Origin: Ganoderma boninense
Taxonomy: Eukaryota; Basidiomycota; Agaricomycetes; Polyporales; Polyporaceae
NCBI GenBank assembly: GCA_002900995.3
Contig: CM035305.1
Coordinates: 5,302,908-5,366,907 of the forward strand
Direction of reading: 5' to 3'
Length of the DNA: 64,000 nucleotides
Every line of letters begins with the position of its first letter. Positions within the stretch are counted from its first letter, which is position 1. Shown one piece after another: positions 19,936 to 31,285 of this stretch. A program made the translations under genes and the position numbers. The notes under the pieces were generated by a model that worked only from the letters and a program-made list of their open reading frames with translations, was not told where the DNA came from and did no database searches.

Positions 19936-22488
19936 CTACTCCAGCATGGTAACTTTCAACGGCAGCTCCGGCTTGCTTCCGTCCGCCAACACGGTGGGGT
20001 ATACGACGGGCGCGAGGTTCCAGTGGATCGGCTTCTCGGTTAACTCGAACTTGAACTTCATCAGCAGCACAGCCAGGACGACCTCTGTTCCAAATCATGG
20101 GGTTCAGATACCGGAAACTGAGGAGATGGATGGGCCCGGGATGGAGAGCACGCACTCATCTCGAGCTGGGAGAACTTGAAGCCACTGCGGAGAACTCGAT
20201 GGATCAGCCGGGACACCGCGATATCGATGGAAAGGTGAGCACTCACATGCACGCACGGCCCCCGGCCCAGAACGTCATCCTGAGATGCATACGGGTCAGC
20301 CACAGAGACTGTTAACGGCGATGAGCTCACGCACAAATTCGAGTACACCCCTGGCATCTTCGCGTCCGCCACGGTATCCGGGAGCGCGCTCAGCCACCGC
20401 TCCGGCTTCCACTCCGCGGCGTCGGGGCCCCAGATGTCCGGGTTCTTGTTCGACGAGCTGATACTCACGAAGACTTGCGTGTCCTTGGGCACGAAGACCT
20501 CGTGCATGAGCGAGCCGTCCAGGCCGCGGATGGGCTCGGAGAGCGGGAGGACGACGTCCTTGCGAGCCCTGCCAGGACGTGCGAACGAACAACCGAGTGA
20601 ACTGGGGTCAGCAGGAGTCCAGGGCTAGTGAATCGGTGGAGACCCACTCGCGGAACCGCATCGGGGCAGGGACATGCCTGCCAGCGTGCCCAGGATCAGT
20701 TTCGTGAACAACGAAGCTGAAGAACCCAGTCCACGACGTACACACGTAGTGTCTCGCGACATATCGCGTCCAAGTACGGGAGCGCGACGAGGTCGTCGTA
20801 CGCAATATCAGCCCCTCCAGCGGCCTCGCGTGCCGCGCGTATTTCGTCTCTGACGCGGTCCTGCGCGTCCTGGTGCTTCGCCAGACGCCACAGCGTGACC
20901 GAGAGCGCGTTCGACGTCGTGTCCATCGCCGCGAACGTTAATACCCTGTCATAGTCGTATACGCGCGATCGTGAGCCTGCTGCCCGACGGAGGAACTTGG
21001 GGAAAGGGGGCGCACGACATCTGGCCGAGGAGCTCCGTCTCGTCCAGCCTGTCCGCCTCCGCCGCAGCCATGTTGGCCCTCACTGCCATCCGAGTCCATG
21101 CAAGTCACCGAACAGCGTATTCTCAGCTTTCGCAACGGGTGAGGGACTGGAGACGGGAGACGTACGCAGGATGCTCATGATATCCTTGCCCTCCCCGACC
21201 TGCATCGCGAGCACCTCGTCGCCCTGGAGCAGCGCCGCTTTCTTCTTCGTGAAGATCTCGCGGCACTTCTCGTCGAGCGTCCGCGAGATGCGCATCATGT
21301 CTTTCAAGCCCGGGATCGGGACCGTCCATCCGAGCGGCGCGAGCCATCGTTCCGGGATGAGGGCCTCCGCGAGGGGCAGGAACTGGAGGAAGACGCCGAG
21401 CGTCGCCATCGCCGGTCTGCGTATGTCAGCGAGCATGCGAGGAGGATGGGAAGAAAGAGGGGCCCGTGGAGGGGGGACTGACATGAGGGACTTGAGGGCG
21501 TCGCCGAGCTCGTCGGCCGTCTCCTCGGTGAGCTTGTCGAACGAGTACCCGAGCCCCGCCTGCCCGACGAGCTCGAGCGCGGTGCGCCCCATCCACATCA
21601 CCATGTTCACCTCCGTGGGCCCGCTGTGCACGCGCTGCTCGATCGCCTCTTGGAGCTGCATGACGTCTCAAAATCACAAGGACCGCGAACTTGAAGCCGC
21701 TCTGCAGAGAGGCTGACCTTGTACGTGACCTTGTAGAAGGTGGGCACCATGTGGCGCATGTGGTTGATCGAGAAGACGGGGTTGAGGAGCTTGCGCTGCT
21801 TGCGGTGGTGCTCGCCTGCACGACGTTAACGCCATGTGCTCAAAAAAGAAGGATAGCCGAGGACTGCATACCGAGTGTGGCGAAGAGCCCGGGGCCGAAG
21901 GTACGCATCGAGAGTCTGCATTAAAGTTGAATCAAAGAGGAAGGGACGTGAGATCATTAGGTCCGTTGGGTAGAATGGAAGCCGGCCCGGGCACCATGAC
22001 TTGGACGAACCGGGTGAACCAGGTGGCTTCCTCGAAGACATCCTGCTCCTTCACCGAGATGTGGTGCATCGCCTTCGGGTCATGCACGAAGAGCAATTTG
22101 CGCTACATGCCAGTGTAATATCAGTGTCAGCGAGGCGTGTGCGGGTTCAGAAGTGCAGCTAGGAAAATGCTTACGCCCATGGGGCCGGCGAGGCGGGCGA
22201 CTGCCGGATACTTGTCCGCCATTTCCTGGTGGAAGGCCCATCCCTGCTTGTCCCGGAGATTCTGAGCATGACCTATAGATTCCAACGTGAGAGAGCATCC
22301 CGACAAACTCGAAAGTCCCAAGGCAGGCAGGTAACAGATCGTGGCGACTACTCACCGTACCAGAACGAGGGGGAAGGGGGGCCAGGGATGTTATCGAGGT
22401 TGCTCTTCACGACGGACTGTCGGAAGAACTTCCAGAGGAACCAGGTTGAGGTGCAGATCAAGATGGCCTGGAGGAGGGCGGAGAGCAT
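19936..22488 (-). CDS. Cytochrome P450, paralogue 1
   Basis: The gene starts at the ATG 22488 with a hydrophobic anchor (LLQAILICTSTWFLWKFF) and the proline-rich hinge IPGPPSPSFW, so it is a microsomal P450. Many short introns follow. In order: GWAFHQEMADKY, VKEQDVFEEATWF, HRKQRKLLNPVFSINHMRHM (C-helix region), the I-helix motif AAMDTTSNAL (near 20925), the K-helix ETLR, WKPERW, and the heme loop FWAGGRACIG with its cysteine. The heme loop is split by an intron just after the Cys codon. It ends KVTMLE at 19938-19936. This would be a monooxygenase needing a P450 reductase; the substrate is unknown. By motif memory it resembles the agaricomycete CYP5150 group, not verified. All exons appear open. 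Paralogues lie at 28922 and 33833 in the same orientation. Confidence 0.75.
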
Positions 22489-22545
22489 ATCGGGTGCCAG
22501 TGTCTAAGAAGGGATTTGTTGTTCTGGTGATCCAGGGAGGGCGAT

Positions 22546-22553
22546 CATAAATA
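22546..22553 (-). promoter_or_regulatory. TATA-like box of P450-1
   Basis: TATTTATGATC on the minus strand, 58 bp before the ATG. The same sequence lies about 60 bp before the ATG of both other P450 copies. Confidence 0.55.
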
Positions 22554-22854
22554 AGTACTTGTCCCCGAGCTCAATGCGTTCATACCGGCCATCACCCGCC
22601 CCTCAGCACTCAGCACTCTCCCACTGATGTAACGCTTGACTCTTCATAGATACGAAATCCACCTCGATGGTGGGCCACGGGACCTCGGACTCATTTGGTG
22701 GTGCGCGCACCTATGCGCAGCTCCGCGGACGGCTTCTGGGTTCTGGAAGCACAAGTCGGTGCAGTGCGTGTATGCGAGCAGCTAATACAAGTCCTGGTGG
22801 GAACCGCGGGGGTTTTTGTAGTCGGTGTCAGTGGACACGACAGCCTCAGAGTCA

Positions 22855-22874
22855 GTGCGATCAAAACGGGTCGC
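22855..22874 (-). promoter_or_regulatory. Conserved upstream box of P450-1
   Basis: Plus-strand GCGATCAAAACGGGTCG occurs about 370 bp upstream of the start, and also about 180 bp upstream of P450-2 (29102) and about 290 bp upstream of P450-3 (34126). It is a candidate transcription factor site or simply a duplicated promoter remnant. Confidence 0.45.
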
Positions 22875-23139
22875 GGTAACACACACCCTGGTTAAGCGAC
22901 ATTGGAGTGTAAGCACGTCGAGCATTGCGTTCATGCCATTCTTGGCCAATTTAAATGGAACAGGGACGCCAAGTAAGATCAGCATCGGCGCAGCGCCGTG
23001 ACCCTGGTGCTGTGGGGACATGTCGTCCTGCGAAGTCTGGCGGAAAACATGAGGTCAGTCAAAGCCCCGACCGCTATCCAGGCAAATCAACTGAACGTTA
23101 AGAGGGTGGGTAGAGTGGTTTTTGTATATGTTGAGTCGT

Positions 23140-23610
23140 TATCACTGGCTTCTCGGTCAGCTCGAGTTTCCGCGAGCACAACCTCTGTTCCGGTCTACCC
23201 GGTCAGACTCTGCACTGAATGGGGAGCGGGGATCACAGAAGGCAGGACACGCACTCCTCTCGAGCTGGGAAAACTAAGCCGCTGGGAGGACGGTACGTTC
23301 GTCAGCCGCCATCACGCTAACACATAGGACTCTTGTGATAAAGAAAACACTGACGTGCATGAGCGGCCCCCGGCCCAGAACGTCATCCTGAAATGCGGAC
23401 GGGAGCGGCAAGGATTGTTTACGCTTCTATGAAGGCTATGCACACCTGCTATGCGTATGCACCAGCGATAATAAGCCCGCGACTCGATGCACGAACAGTC
23501 TAGGCATGGAAAGAGTATGCACGACATCTGGCGGAGGAGATCCCTCTCGTCCAGCTGGCCCGCCTCCGCAAGGACCATGTTCGCCCTCGCTGCCACTGCC
23601 ATCCGAGTTT
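23140..23610 (-). pseudogene. Cytochrome P450 relic
   Basis: Three pieces in P450 order survive: 23140-23290 resembles the C-terminal exon (GGCTTCTCGGTCAGCTCGA and the SQLE region), 23360-23400 the heme-loop exon, and 23500-23610 an exon that in the full genes lies between the F-G region and the I-helix. Frames are broken and the other exons are gone. Its flank (23091-23118, AACGTTAAGAGGGTGGGTAG) matches 26099-26127 beside P450-2, so this was a fourth tandem unit. Confidence 0.6.
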
Positions 23611-23806
23611 TTGTTGCATCTATTCTTCGTCCCGTCCTCTCGCCTCGTATACTCTATGACGACTTGAGGCGGCATTATGATGCCAGTCGATTTTATGCTC
23701 GTTTACGACACCCCGGTCCCCTTACCCTGACTTAGTAGTACGACCTACTGTCTAGTACCGTGAAAGTCGGACGTAACACTTAAGCAAAGCCTAACACAAG
23801 GATTCC

Positions 23807-25505
23807 CTAATTGTGATGCGTCATAGTAAGTTGTAGCTCACTGAGTAAAATGACCGCTATGCTTACATAGCCACCAGCGGGATCAAACTCCTCTTTCAGG
23901 TCCAGCTCCGCGTCCGCGTCCTGCGTGACAGCTGGGCGGAATAATCTCCAGCTCGCACCGTGGCTCTCCCGTAGAAGCAGCCAGAGCCCAAGATCGGGCT
24001 GAGGAAGCTCTTTGCGGAGGATCGCGGCAGCCTGACAGAGACTAGCGAAGCTTAGTCCGGCACGAAATGCACTGGCCCTCTGGGTTTCCGCCGGCAGTTC
24101 TTCGGGCACGTCCAAATGGGCGCGGAGTGTACGCAAGGAAGAGAGTCTTGCTAAGTGCTGGCCCACATTTGCCTATATTCTATCGTCAGCCCTGAGAACA
24201 ACTGGATAGTCAGTGGAGACCACTCACGACAGGAACGTCGCGGTCTTTGTTATCTAAGTCAGTGAGGCGATGGATCTCCAAGCACCGTATGTTAGGGAAC
24301 CTTTCCGTGAGACAGCGTAAGAGATCGTCGTCGGCGTCGTCGGCGCAGTACTCGAGTTGAAGGGAGTCGAGAACGGGAGCCGAGATCTTTGTCAGGACGT
24401 CTAGCATTTCCGAAGCACGGAGAAGGGGGGAGTGGCAATGACGTCCTCCGGGCACCCAGCAATAGAGAGCGTGATGAGGAGTACACCGCAGCGATAAGTG
24501 TCGTAATGACGGGGGGAGCTGGCTGTAGATGTGATCTTCCGGATCCGGGAACGAAACGGTCAACTCTTCCAGGTCCGGCCAAGGCAGGCTCGATTTGTAG
24601 CCAGCTGGCCACAGCATCAACTGTTTCCTGTCGACGCCTACAGGTAAGGCGAGCGCGAGATTCAACACGCGTAAGCTGGGCATCCCAGAAAGCAGAGAAA
24701 CGAATGGAGACACATATCCCGCGCTCCGATGAAACTCTCCGCTCAGAGTGAGTTCTCGCAGTCTAGGCCACTGGCCCTGCGACAGGACCGCAACAGGCGT
24801 GATCTCGCTGGGGAGCAGAAGAGATTCGAGGGACTGCTGGAGCCGTGCGAGAATGAAGGCAAGGGTATCTTGCTGGGTCGGGTAGGTGAGGAGGTAGGAA
24901 TGATACGACGGTTGGTCGTATCGAAAGGCGGTGATTGGAGCCAGGGTGTCGTGCCACGTCTTCGGCGGTGCCTCTCGCGGGCTGAGCAGGAACGTGCCGA
25001 GAGTAAAGCTGCGAAGTTGGGGCGTTGAGAGAATGGCTGCAATGGAGTCCCATCCGATTCCGCGTATCTCCCGAGCAAGAATCTCCACGGAAACAGAGCG
25101 TAGAAGAGGCATGGCCCGCAAGACGTCCTTGAGAAACGTGGCGCGCATGGTGCCACATAGCAACCGGTCGTTGGTGAAGCTAAGTTCTCTCGACAAGAAA
25201 AACCCTTTCATAGCGACCAGATCTGGGCACTTGTCTACGAATGACAATGTTCTGAAGTACTCATTAGCGTCATTGGTAGCACGCTTGCGTCGTTAATAAG
25301 GATGTACCTTATGTAGGGCCACAAGGAACGGGGAATGAAATGATCTTCATCGACAGGCTCCTTGAGGAAAATACGGCAGTGGCGAAAGAGAACGGGAATC
25401 ACAGCTTCTCGCATGGTCCAACATGTCATGGACAACGAGCACAGACCGTCGGGGGAGAGGTGGTCGAATATGCCCCACAGCGCATCGGTGTTCAGTTTGT
25501 AGAGT
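23807..25505 (-). CDS. F-box/LRR protein (5' end unresolved)
   Basis: Exons 25505-25308, 25251-24228 and 24172-23807 with introns of 56 and 55 bp. The first reads LNTDALWGIFDHLSPDGLCSLS then TCWTMREAVIPVLFRHCRI, a typical fungal F-box that would dock on Skp1. The second carries leucine-rich repeats (LRELTLSGEF, LRVLNLALALP, LEELTVSFPDPE, LRHLSLRC, LDSLQLEYCADDADDD, IRCLEIHRL). The third gives LRTLRAHLDVPEE and a C-terminal tail. A stop precedes the first exon in frame and it starts at a good acceptor, so a short upstream exon with the ATG must exist; I could not place it. The probable role is substrate selection for ubiquitination; the target is unknown. It sits between a P450 relic and P450-2 without evident relation to them. 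Confidence 0.65.
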
Positions 25506-26359
25506 CTGCCAAAGCAAAACTTCAGTACTAGTAGCGTTCAACAGCGTGCTTGTTGTGGGACGTACGTATCCCCAAGGCTCTACATTTCACTGAAAGGTGG
25601 CGTTGGTTATTCGGGCTGTAGACTCTAGAGGCTGAGCGCTGAGGGACGAGTGCGCCTCGCAGTCGAGGAACTGCCCCCGGCACACTAGACCTGCCCTAAA
25701 CCATTCAAGTTGCGTGATTGGCGCCAGATCGTCACCAGCCTCCGTCTTTCAATAGTCAAATATTCAACGTTCAACGCCGAGAAGCACGGCCGCGCCAAGT
25801 ACTTATCGCACCTACTACTAGTACGCAGTATAGACCTCAAGACCTTTGTCTGGGAAGGGGCGTGGTGCGCTGACGTTCCTCAGGCTTATGGCACCCTGGA
25901 ACTGGCCTTGCAGACAAAACGAATCTCGGTTTGTACCATCCAGTGTCCACGACAAGGCTGTTTATGCGACGTCGGTGCCCGGCAGCGCAATTCAACCTAC
26001 AGTGAGGACGACATCGACGTCGGCACGTCGCCGTGACCCTGGGTGCTATGAGGATATGTCAATGTATCAAAGTCTCTACCGCTGTGAAGGCGGCTGAGCC
26101 GAACGTTAAGAGGGCGGGTAGAGTGGATGTGCTGTACGTCATCATCTAATGGGTTGGTGCTGACATAGTGTCGGATGCTTGGGGAGGATCTTAGGTGAAA
26201 ACCTGATCAACGAAGCAGAGGACTGGCAAGTATCGGATAACAGAAAGGGTTCAAGTATGAAAATCAAAGTGCAACGAACGGAGACCCTTCGGGGAAATAG
26301 CGACTCTACTTAGGTTGTCGCTTCGATTTAAAATACAACGGGTGTAATACATCATGTAG
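25506..26359. other. Spacer with duplicated P450 flank
   Basis: The part at about 25990-26127 matches 22970-23118 (CGCCGTGACCCTGG and AACGTTAAGAGGG(C/T)GGGTAG). The remainder is unassigned. Confidence 0.5.
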
Positions 26360-28922
26360 CTAATCGAGCATGGTAACCTTCAACGGCATCTCCGCCTTGC
26401 TCCCGTCAGCCTTGACGCTAGGGAATATGACCGGCGCGAGGTTCCAGTGGATCGGCTTCTCGGTCAGCTCGAACTTGAACTTGGTCAGGAGCACCGCAAG
26501 TACGACCTCTGTTCCAGTTTGACCGATCAGACTTTGCGGGACAGCAAGAGGTATGGGACAGAGGAGGACGTACTCATCTCGAGCTGCGAGAACTTGAAGC
26601 CGCTGGGAAGAGTGCACCCCCGTCAGTCCCGCGATCATACCGGCTCATACACTAATAAAACAATTGCTCACATGCATGCGCGACCACCAGCCCAGAACGT
26701 CATTCTGACATGCGGACCCCGGATCAGCCACACAGATGTCGTGCACGACTACAAGCCACGTACAAGTTTGAGTACACCCCCGGTATCTTCGCGTCCGCCA
26801 CCGTCTCCGGGAGCGCATCCAGCCACCGCTCCGGCTTCCATTCGGCGGCATCAGGACCCCAGATATTCGGGTTCTTGTTCGACGAGCTGATGCTGACGAA
26901 GACGTGCGTGTCCTCAGGCACGAAGATCTCGTGCATGAGCGTGCCGTCGAGGCCGCGGATGGGCTCGGAGAGCGGGAGGACGACGTCCTTGCGCGCCCTG
27001 TCAGGAAATGAACGCGCACAACGACCGGGGTCAGCTGGAACTCAGGGATGAACAAGGAACAGAGACGCACTCGCGGAACCGCATCGGACCGGGGACGTGC
27101 CTGCGCGATTGTCAAGCCAAGTGTCAGTTTCGCAGAACATATAGTAGGAGAGGGGGCGACCAGACGTACACACGGAGCGTCTCGCGGCAAACCGCGTCCA
27201 AGTACGGGAGCGCGACGAGGTCGTCGTACGCAATATCACAGCCACCGGTGGCTTCGCGAGCGGCACGTATTTCCTCCCTGAGGCGGTCCTGGACGTCTGG
27301 GTGCATCGCAAGGCGCCACAGCGTGACCGAGAGCGCGTTCGAGGTTGTGTCCATCGCCGCGAACGTCAGGACGCTATCATACCCCCGCGACTATGAGTGT
27401 GCTGCGAGACGGAAGAATGGGGAAGGGAGACGCACGACATCTGTCCGAGGAGCTCCTTCTCGTCCAGCCGGTCCCCCTCCGCTGCAGCCATGTTCGCCCT
27501 CACTGCCATCCGAGTCCATCCAATTCGCCGATCAGCACACGCTCAGCATAGGTGATGGCGGGAGACAAGGGACAAGAGACGGGAGACGTACGCAGGACGC
27601 TCATGATATCCTTGCCCTCCCCGACCTGCATCGCGAGCACCTCGTCGCCTTGGAGGAGCGCCGCCTTCTTCTTCGTGAAGATCTCACGGCACTTCTCGTC
27701 GAGCGTCCGCGAGATGCGCATCATGTCTTTCAAACCCGGGATCGGGACCGTCCATCCGAGCGGCGCGAGCCACCGTTCGGGGATGAGTGCCTCGGCGAGG
27801 GGCAGGAACTGGAGGAAGACACCGAGCGTCGCCATCGCAGGCCTGCGTTCGTGGTGGATGGCGGTCATCAGCATACAACGCGCGAGAAAGGAAGATGGTA
27901 GCGGAGGGGAAAGGAGGGAGACTGACATGAGGGACTTCAGGGCGTCGCCGAGCTCGTCGGCCGTCTCCTCGGTCAGCTTGTCAAACGAGTACCCGAGCCC
28001 CGCCTGCCCGATGAGCTCGAGCGCGGTGCGGCCCATCCACATCACCATGTTCACCTCGGTGGGCCCGCCGCGCACGCGTTGTTCGATGGCCTCCTGGAGC
28101 TACATAACGAAACAAGGCAGGGTTGGGCAGCCGTTCGCCGAAGGGGAGAGCGGGACAGACCTTGTAAGTGACCTTGTAGAAGGTGGGCATCATGTGGCGC
28201 ATGTGGTTGATCGAGAAGACCGGGTTAAGGAGCTTGCGCTGCTTGCGGTGATGCTCGCCTGCAGAACGTTAACGCCATGCGCTCAACGAAAAAGGATAGC
28301 GGAAGACTGCGTACCGAGTGTGGCGAGAAGCCCCGGGCCAAGGGCGCGCAGCGAGAGTCTGCGTTAATGTGTAGAATGTGGATAACGAAGTGTGTCGACG
28401 ATGGAAGGGAATGAGATGTTCAGGTCCATTGCATAGCATGTAGAAGCCGGCACAACCGCTCGGACGCACCTGGTGAACCACGTCGCCTCCTCGAAGATGT
28501 CCTGCTCTTTCACCGCGATTTGGTGGATCGCTCTCGGGTCGTGTACGAACAGCATTCTGCGCTGCATTCCGGTGCAGGAAAATCAGCGAGGTGTGCAAGG
28601 TGTGCAACTAGCATAATGTCTTACGCCCATGGGCCCGGCGAGGCGGGCCACTGCCGGATACTTGTCCGCCATTTCCTCGTGGAACGCCCATCCCTGCTTG
28701 TCGCGGAGTTGCTGGGCGTGCCCTAGAGGTTCGAATACGAGTGAGCATCCCACAGGCAAGGCAAGGAACAAATCACACCGACTACTCACCGTACAAGAAC
28801 GAGGGAGAAGGAGGACCGGGGATATTGTCGAGGCTGCTCTTCACCACGGCCTGCCGGAAGAACTTCCAGAGGAACCAGGTGGAGGTGCAGATCAAGACGG
28901 CCTGAAGAAGGATGGAAAACAT
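26360..28922 (-). CDS. Cytochrome P450, paralogue 2
   Basis: It starts at the ATG 28922 with the anchor LLQAVLICTSTWFLWKFF and hinge IPGPPSPSFLYG. Exons then give GWAFHEEMADKY, FVHDPRAIHQIAVKEQDIFEE, HMRHMMPTFYKVTYK, GPTEVNMVMWMGRTALELIG, the I-helix MDTTSNALS (near 27350), ETLR, the segment HEIFVPEDTHVFVS, WKPERW, and the heme loop FWAGGRACIG split by an intron. It ends KVTMLD at 26362-26360. It is very close to paralogue 1 (most exons differ by scattered substitutions), and no frame damage was seen. It would be membrane-bound with an unknown substrate. The TATTTATGATC box 60 bp upstream and the box at 29102 are shared with the other copies. Confidence 0.75.
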
Positions 28923-28980
28923 GTTGGGGAGGTGGTGAACGAACAAGGACCTATGGGGCCTCAGTGATTCAGCGACGAGG

Positions 28981-28990
28981 ATCATAAATA
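28981..28990 (-). promoter_or_regulatory. TATA-like box of P450-2
   Basis: TATTTATGAT on the minus strand, about 60 bp before the ATG at 28922; the flanking sequence is nearly identical to that of P450-3. Confidence 0.55.
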
Positions 28991-29101
28991 CCATCATGGA
29001 GCACACACATACTCTCAGGGCTCGTTAGGACCACGGAATGCGTCTTGACAACGGGCCATTCCAGTCGGACTGGACTTGTGTCTGAGTCCGACGGGTTCAG
29101 T

Positions 29102-29118
29102 GCGATCAAAACGGGTCG
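29102..29118 (-). promoter_or_regulatory. Conserved upstream box of P450-2
   Basis: Plus-strand GCGATCAAAACGGGTCG, shared with 22855-22874 and 34126-34142. Confidence 0.45.
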
Positions 29119-29744
29119 TGAAAAAGTTACCACGCACCCTCGCTTGCGGGGTCGACGTTCACGGACCCGTGCCCGATTCTATGTAAGTGTATTCAATTTG
29201 AGATGCCATCAGTGCCGATCAGTAGAGATGTCCTCGATTCCGTGAGAGTCGGACGCTCTCGAACGGGGTCTGCCGTTGATTGAGAGGGAATTGATGACCG
29301 GCACCGGTCTCCATGTCCTGAGAGGTGTGACACAAAGGGCAGATAAGGCCGATCGAAGTCCAACCGCTGCTGGTAAGAGGAATAAACGCACCATGAAGTA
29401 GAGGTATGAATATGTTCCGTTGCGCAACTCCGCTGGGTTGCCCATATTAATGTTCTATACTGCCACAGGTTAGCGCATTCGCTCATGCCCAAGTCGCGAT
29501 GCAGGAGCACGTCGAGATCGTCGTGCTTATTCAATGTCCGAGGCCCCGAACTGCGCATTGCATTGGCTGCCTAAGCCCAGACTGTTGTGGCCAGTGGACG
29601 AGAAACTGGTGGGAAGCACTGACATCAGTTCTCGTGAAATGAAAACGTCAGCTACGATCCCAGCGGGCGAAAACACCACCCAGCTGCGCTCTGCCGTGTC
29701 GATGCCCGCGGATCTTATGCTATCTTCAGGAACATTGCCACTGT

Positions 29745-29920
29745 GCAATTCAAACGGCTTCAAACAGCCAGGATGTTTGAATTCCATTCCGAGGGGCCCG
29801 GACCCGAAACCCGAACAACTCGGAGTGCTGGAGGACGGCTCGCTGCGCCCAGATGGACCGGAATTGAAATCCGACATCGGAGGGAGATCGGCGTCGACAG
29901 ACAAGAAGTGCAACCTGTTC
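29745..29920. repeat. Duplicated far-upstream segment of P450-2
   Basis: It matches 34200-34395: TTCAAACGGCTTCAAAC, then TTCCATTCCGAGGGG, then GACCCGAA and GAAATCCGACATCG in order. Both lie upstream of a P450 copy, so the duplicated unit is long. A plus-strand frame across it is probably fortuitous. Confidence 0.6.
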
Positions 29921-31285
29921 CAGCCTGTGCCTCCATGAGTAGTGCTGCGGCATACATAACCTGTATTGTATCCTCGAATGAGTTAGACTGAGTGAGATGA
30001 AAACCACACCAATACCACGCACCCTCAGTCGCCAATCGCGGCGGGTTGTGGACGAGGAACCAAGGGACTTCAGGAAAAACTTCAGATACTAGTAAGTACT
30101 GACGAGAGATAAAACAGCAAAGTAGTTGAGTATTTAGATTGGGTAAGGTCCGGCTGCGCTATATTAGTTGTCATCCTCCGCTAGCGAGTTCAATAATCAC
30201 CGTTGCGACCAGGCTCTATGCTAATCACTATGGCACAATCATAGATGGAGGAAAAGACATATATACAGTACGTTGCTCCCTATGTGCAAGGTTTTCGAGG
30301 TACACTACTATCGTACTGAATTATGTTACAACCGCTCCGACATACCTCTCGCCACCACTTCAAATAAACTGTAGCAGGAAGCCTAAGGGCTGCAGTTGTC
30401 GCTTAAGAAGCACGGTCAGCCCGAACGCCTTCACGTTGTCACGGGAACAAAGAGACATGAAGAACGCGAATAAACTTGAAACTCGCCTCCCACGGACACT
30501 CGAAAGAATGAAGAAACCGCACGCAGACTGGCAGCCGCCATGATTCACTCACCGATCATTCCAAGCTGTAAAGTCTAGATGTTCGAGAGCGCGCAGGGCT
30601 CAGCCCTGGGCATTACGGTGGAAGGCTCCGAGAAAACGACCTGGGATCCTAGCAGGAGGACTGTTAACACCAGATCACAGCATCGGTGGACGTGAGCAGT
30701 GAGTTTAATCAGCTATAGGAAACTGAACATACCGCTCGCGAGAGTTGAAGCAAGCTACACTCACCAAAAGTTTGTTTCGTCAAATGGCGCGGCATAGCGC
30801 GAAGTGGAACTTGGTGGGAAGCAGATCGAGAGCACGGTCGAAGATTCGAAAGATGGACCACAGTCATTGTCAAAGACAGACCCATAGAAACGAGGAACCG
30901 CCGGCGTAGAAGACACACTAGACAGACATGATGGGATGAAGGAAAGAGATGTCGATGAACGCTGAGCTGCAGAAGGAGGCAGCAGTTGTCTGTAGCGCTG
31001 CACTGACGCCCATGTTTAGGGCCGGCTTGAGGAGACTTGAAAAGTCGAACCTTGTCGTTGGTGTTCCTCTTCCGTCATGTTCCGTACTATCCTACGGTTA
31101 CTTTATGATCACAATATTTACATACTCTTCTTTTCATCAATTTTGATAGCCAGACGAAGTTTGAAGCAATTCACAACAATTACTATTACCCCGTTAGACT
31201 AGTGATGTTTGTCTGATTAGGGAATACCGATCACGGCTCAAACAAAACAACGAACAGCTCATAAAGAAGGAAATCCCGCACGGAG
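29921..31285. other. Spacer, nothing recognised
   Basis: Only short frames with AT-richer composition; no gene, repeat or RNA identified. Confidence 0.5.

Noticed and set aside
28715..28745. GGTTCGAATAC resembling a tRNA B box
   Set aside because: No A box or cloverleaf around it; it lies in a P450 intron region.
29534..29938. 134-codon plus-strand frame between the P450s
   Set aside because: It covers a duplicated promoter segment whose other copy (34200) does not keep the frame.
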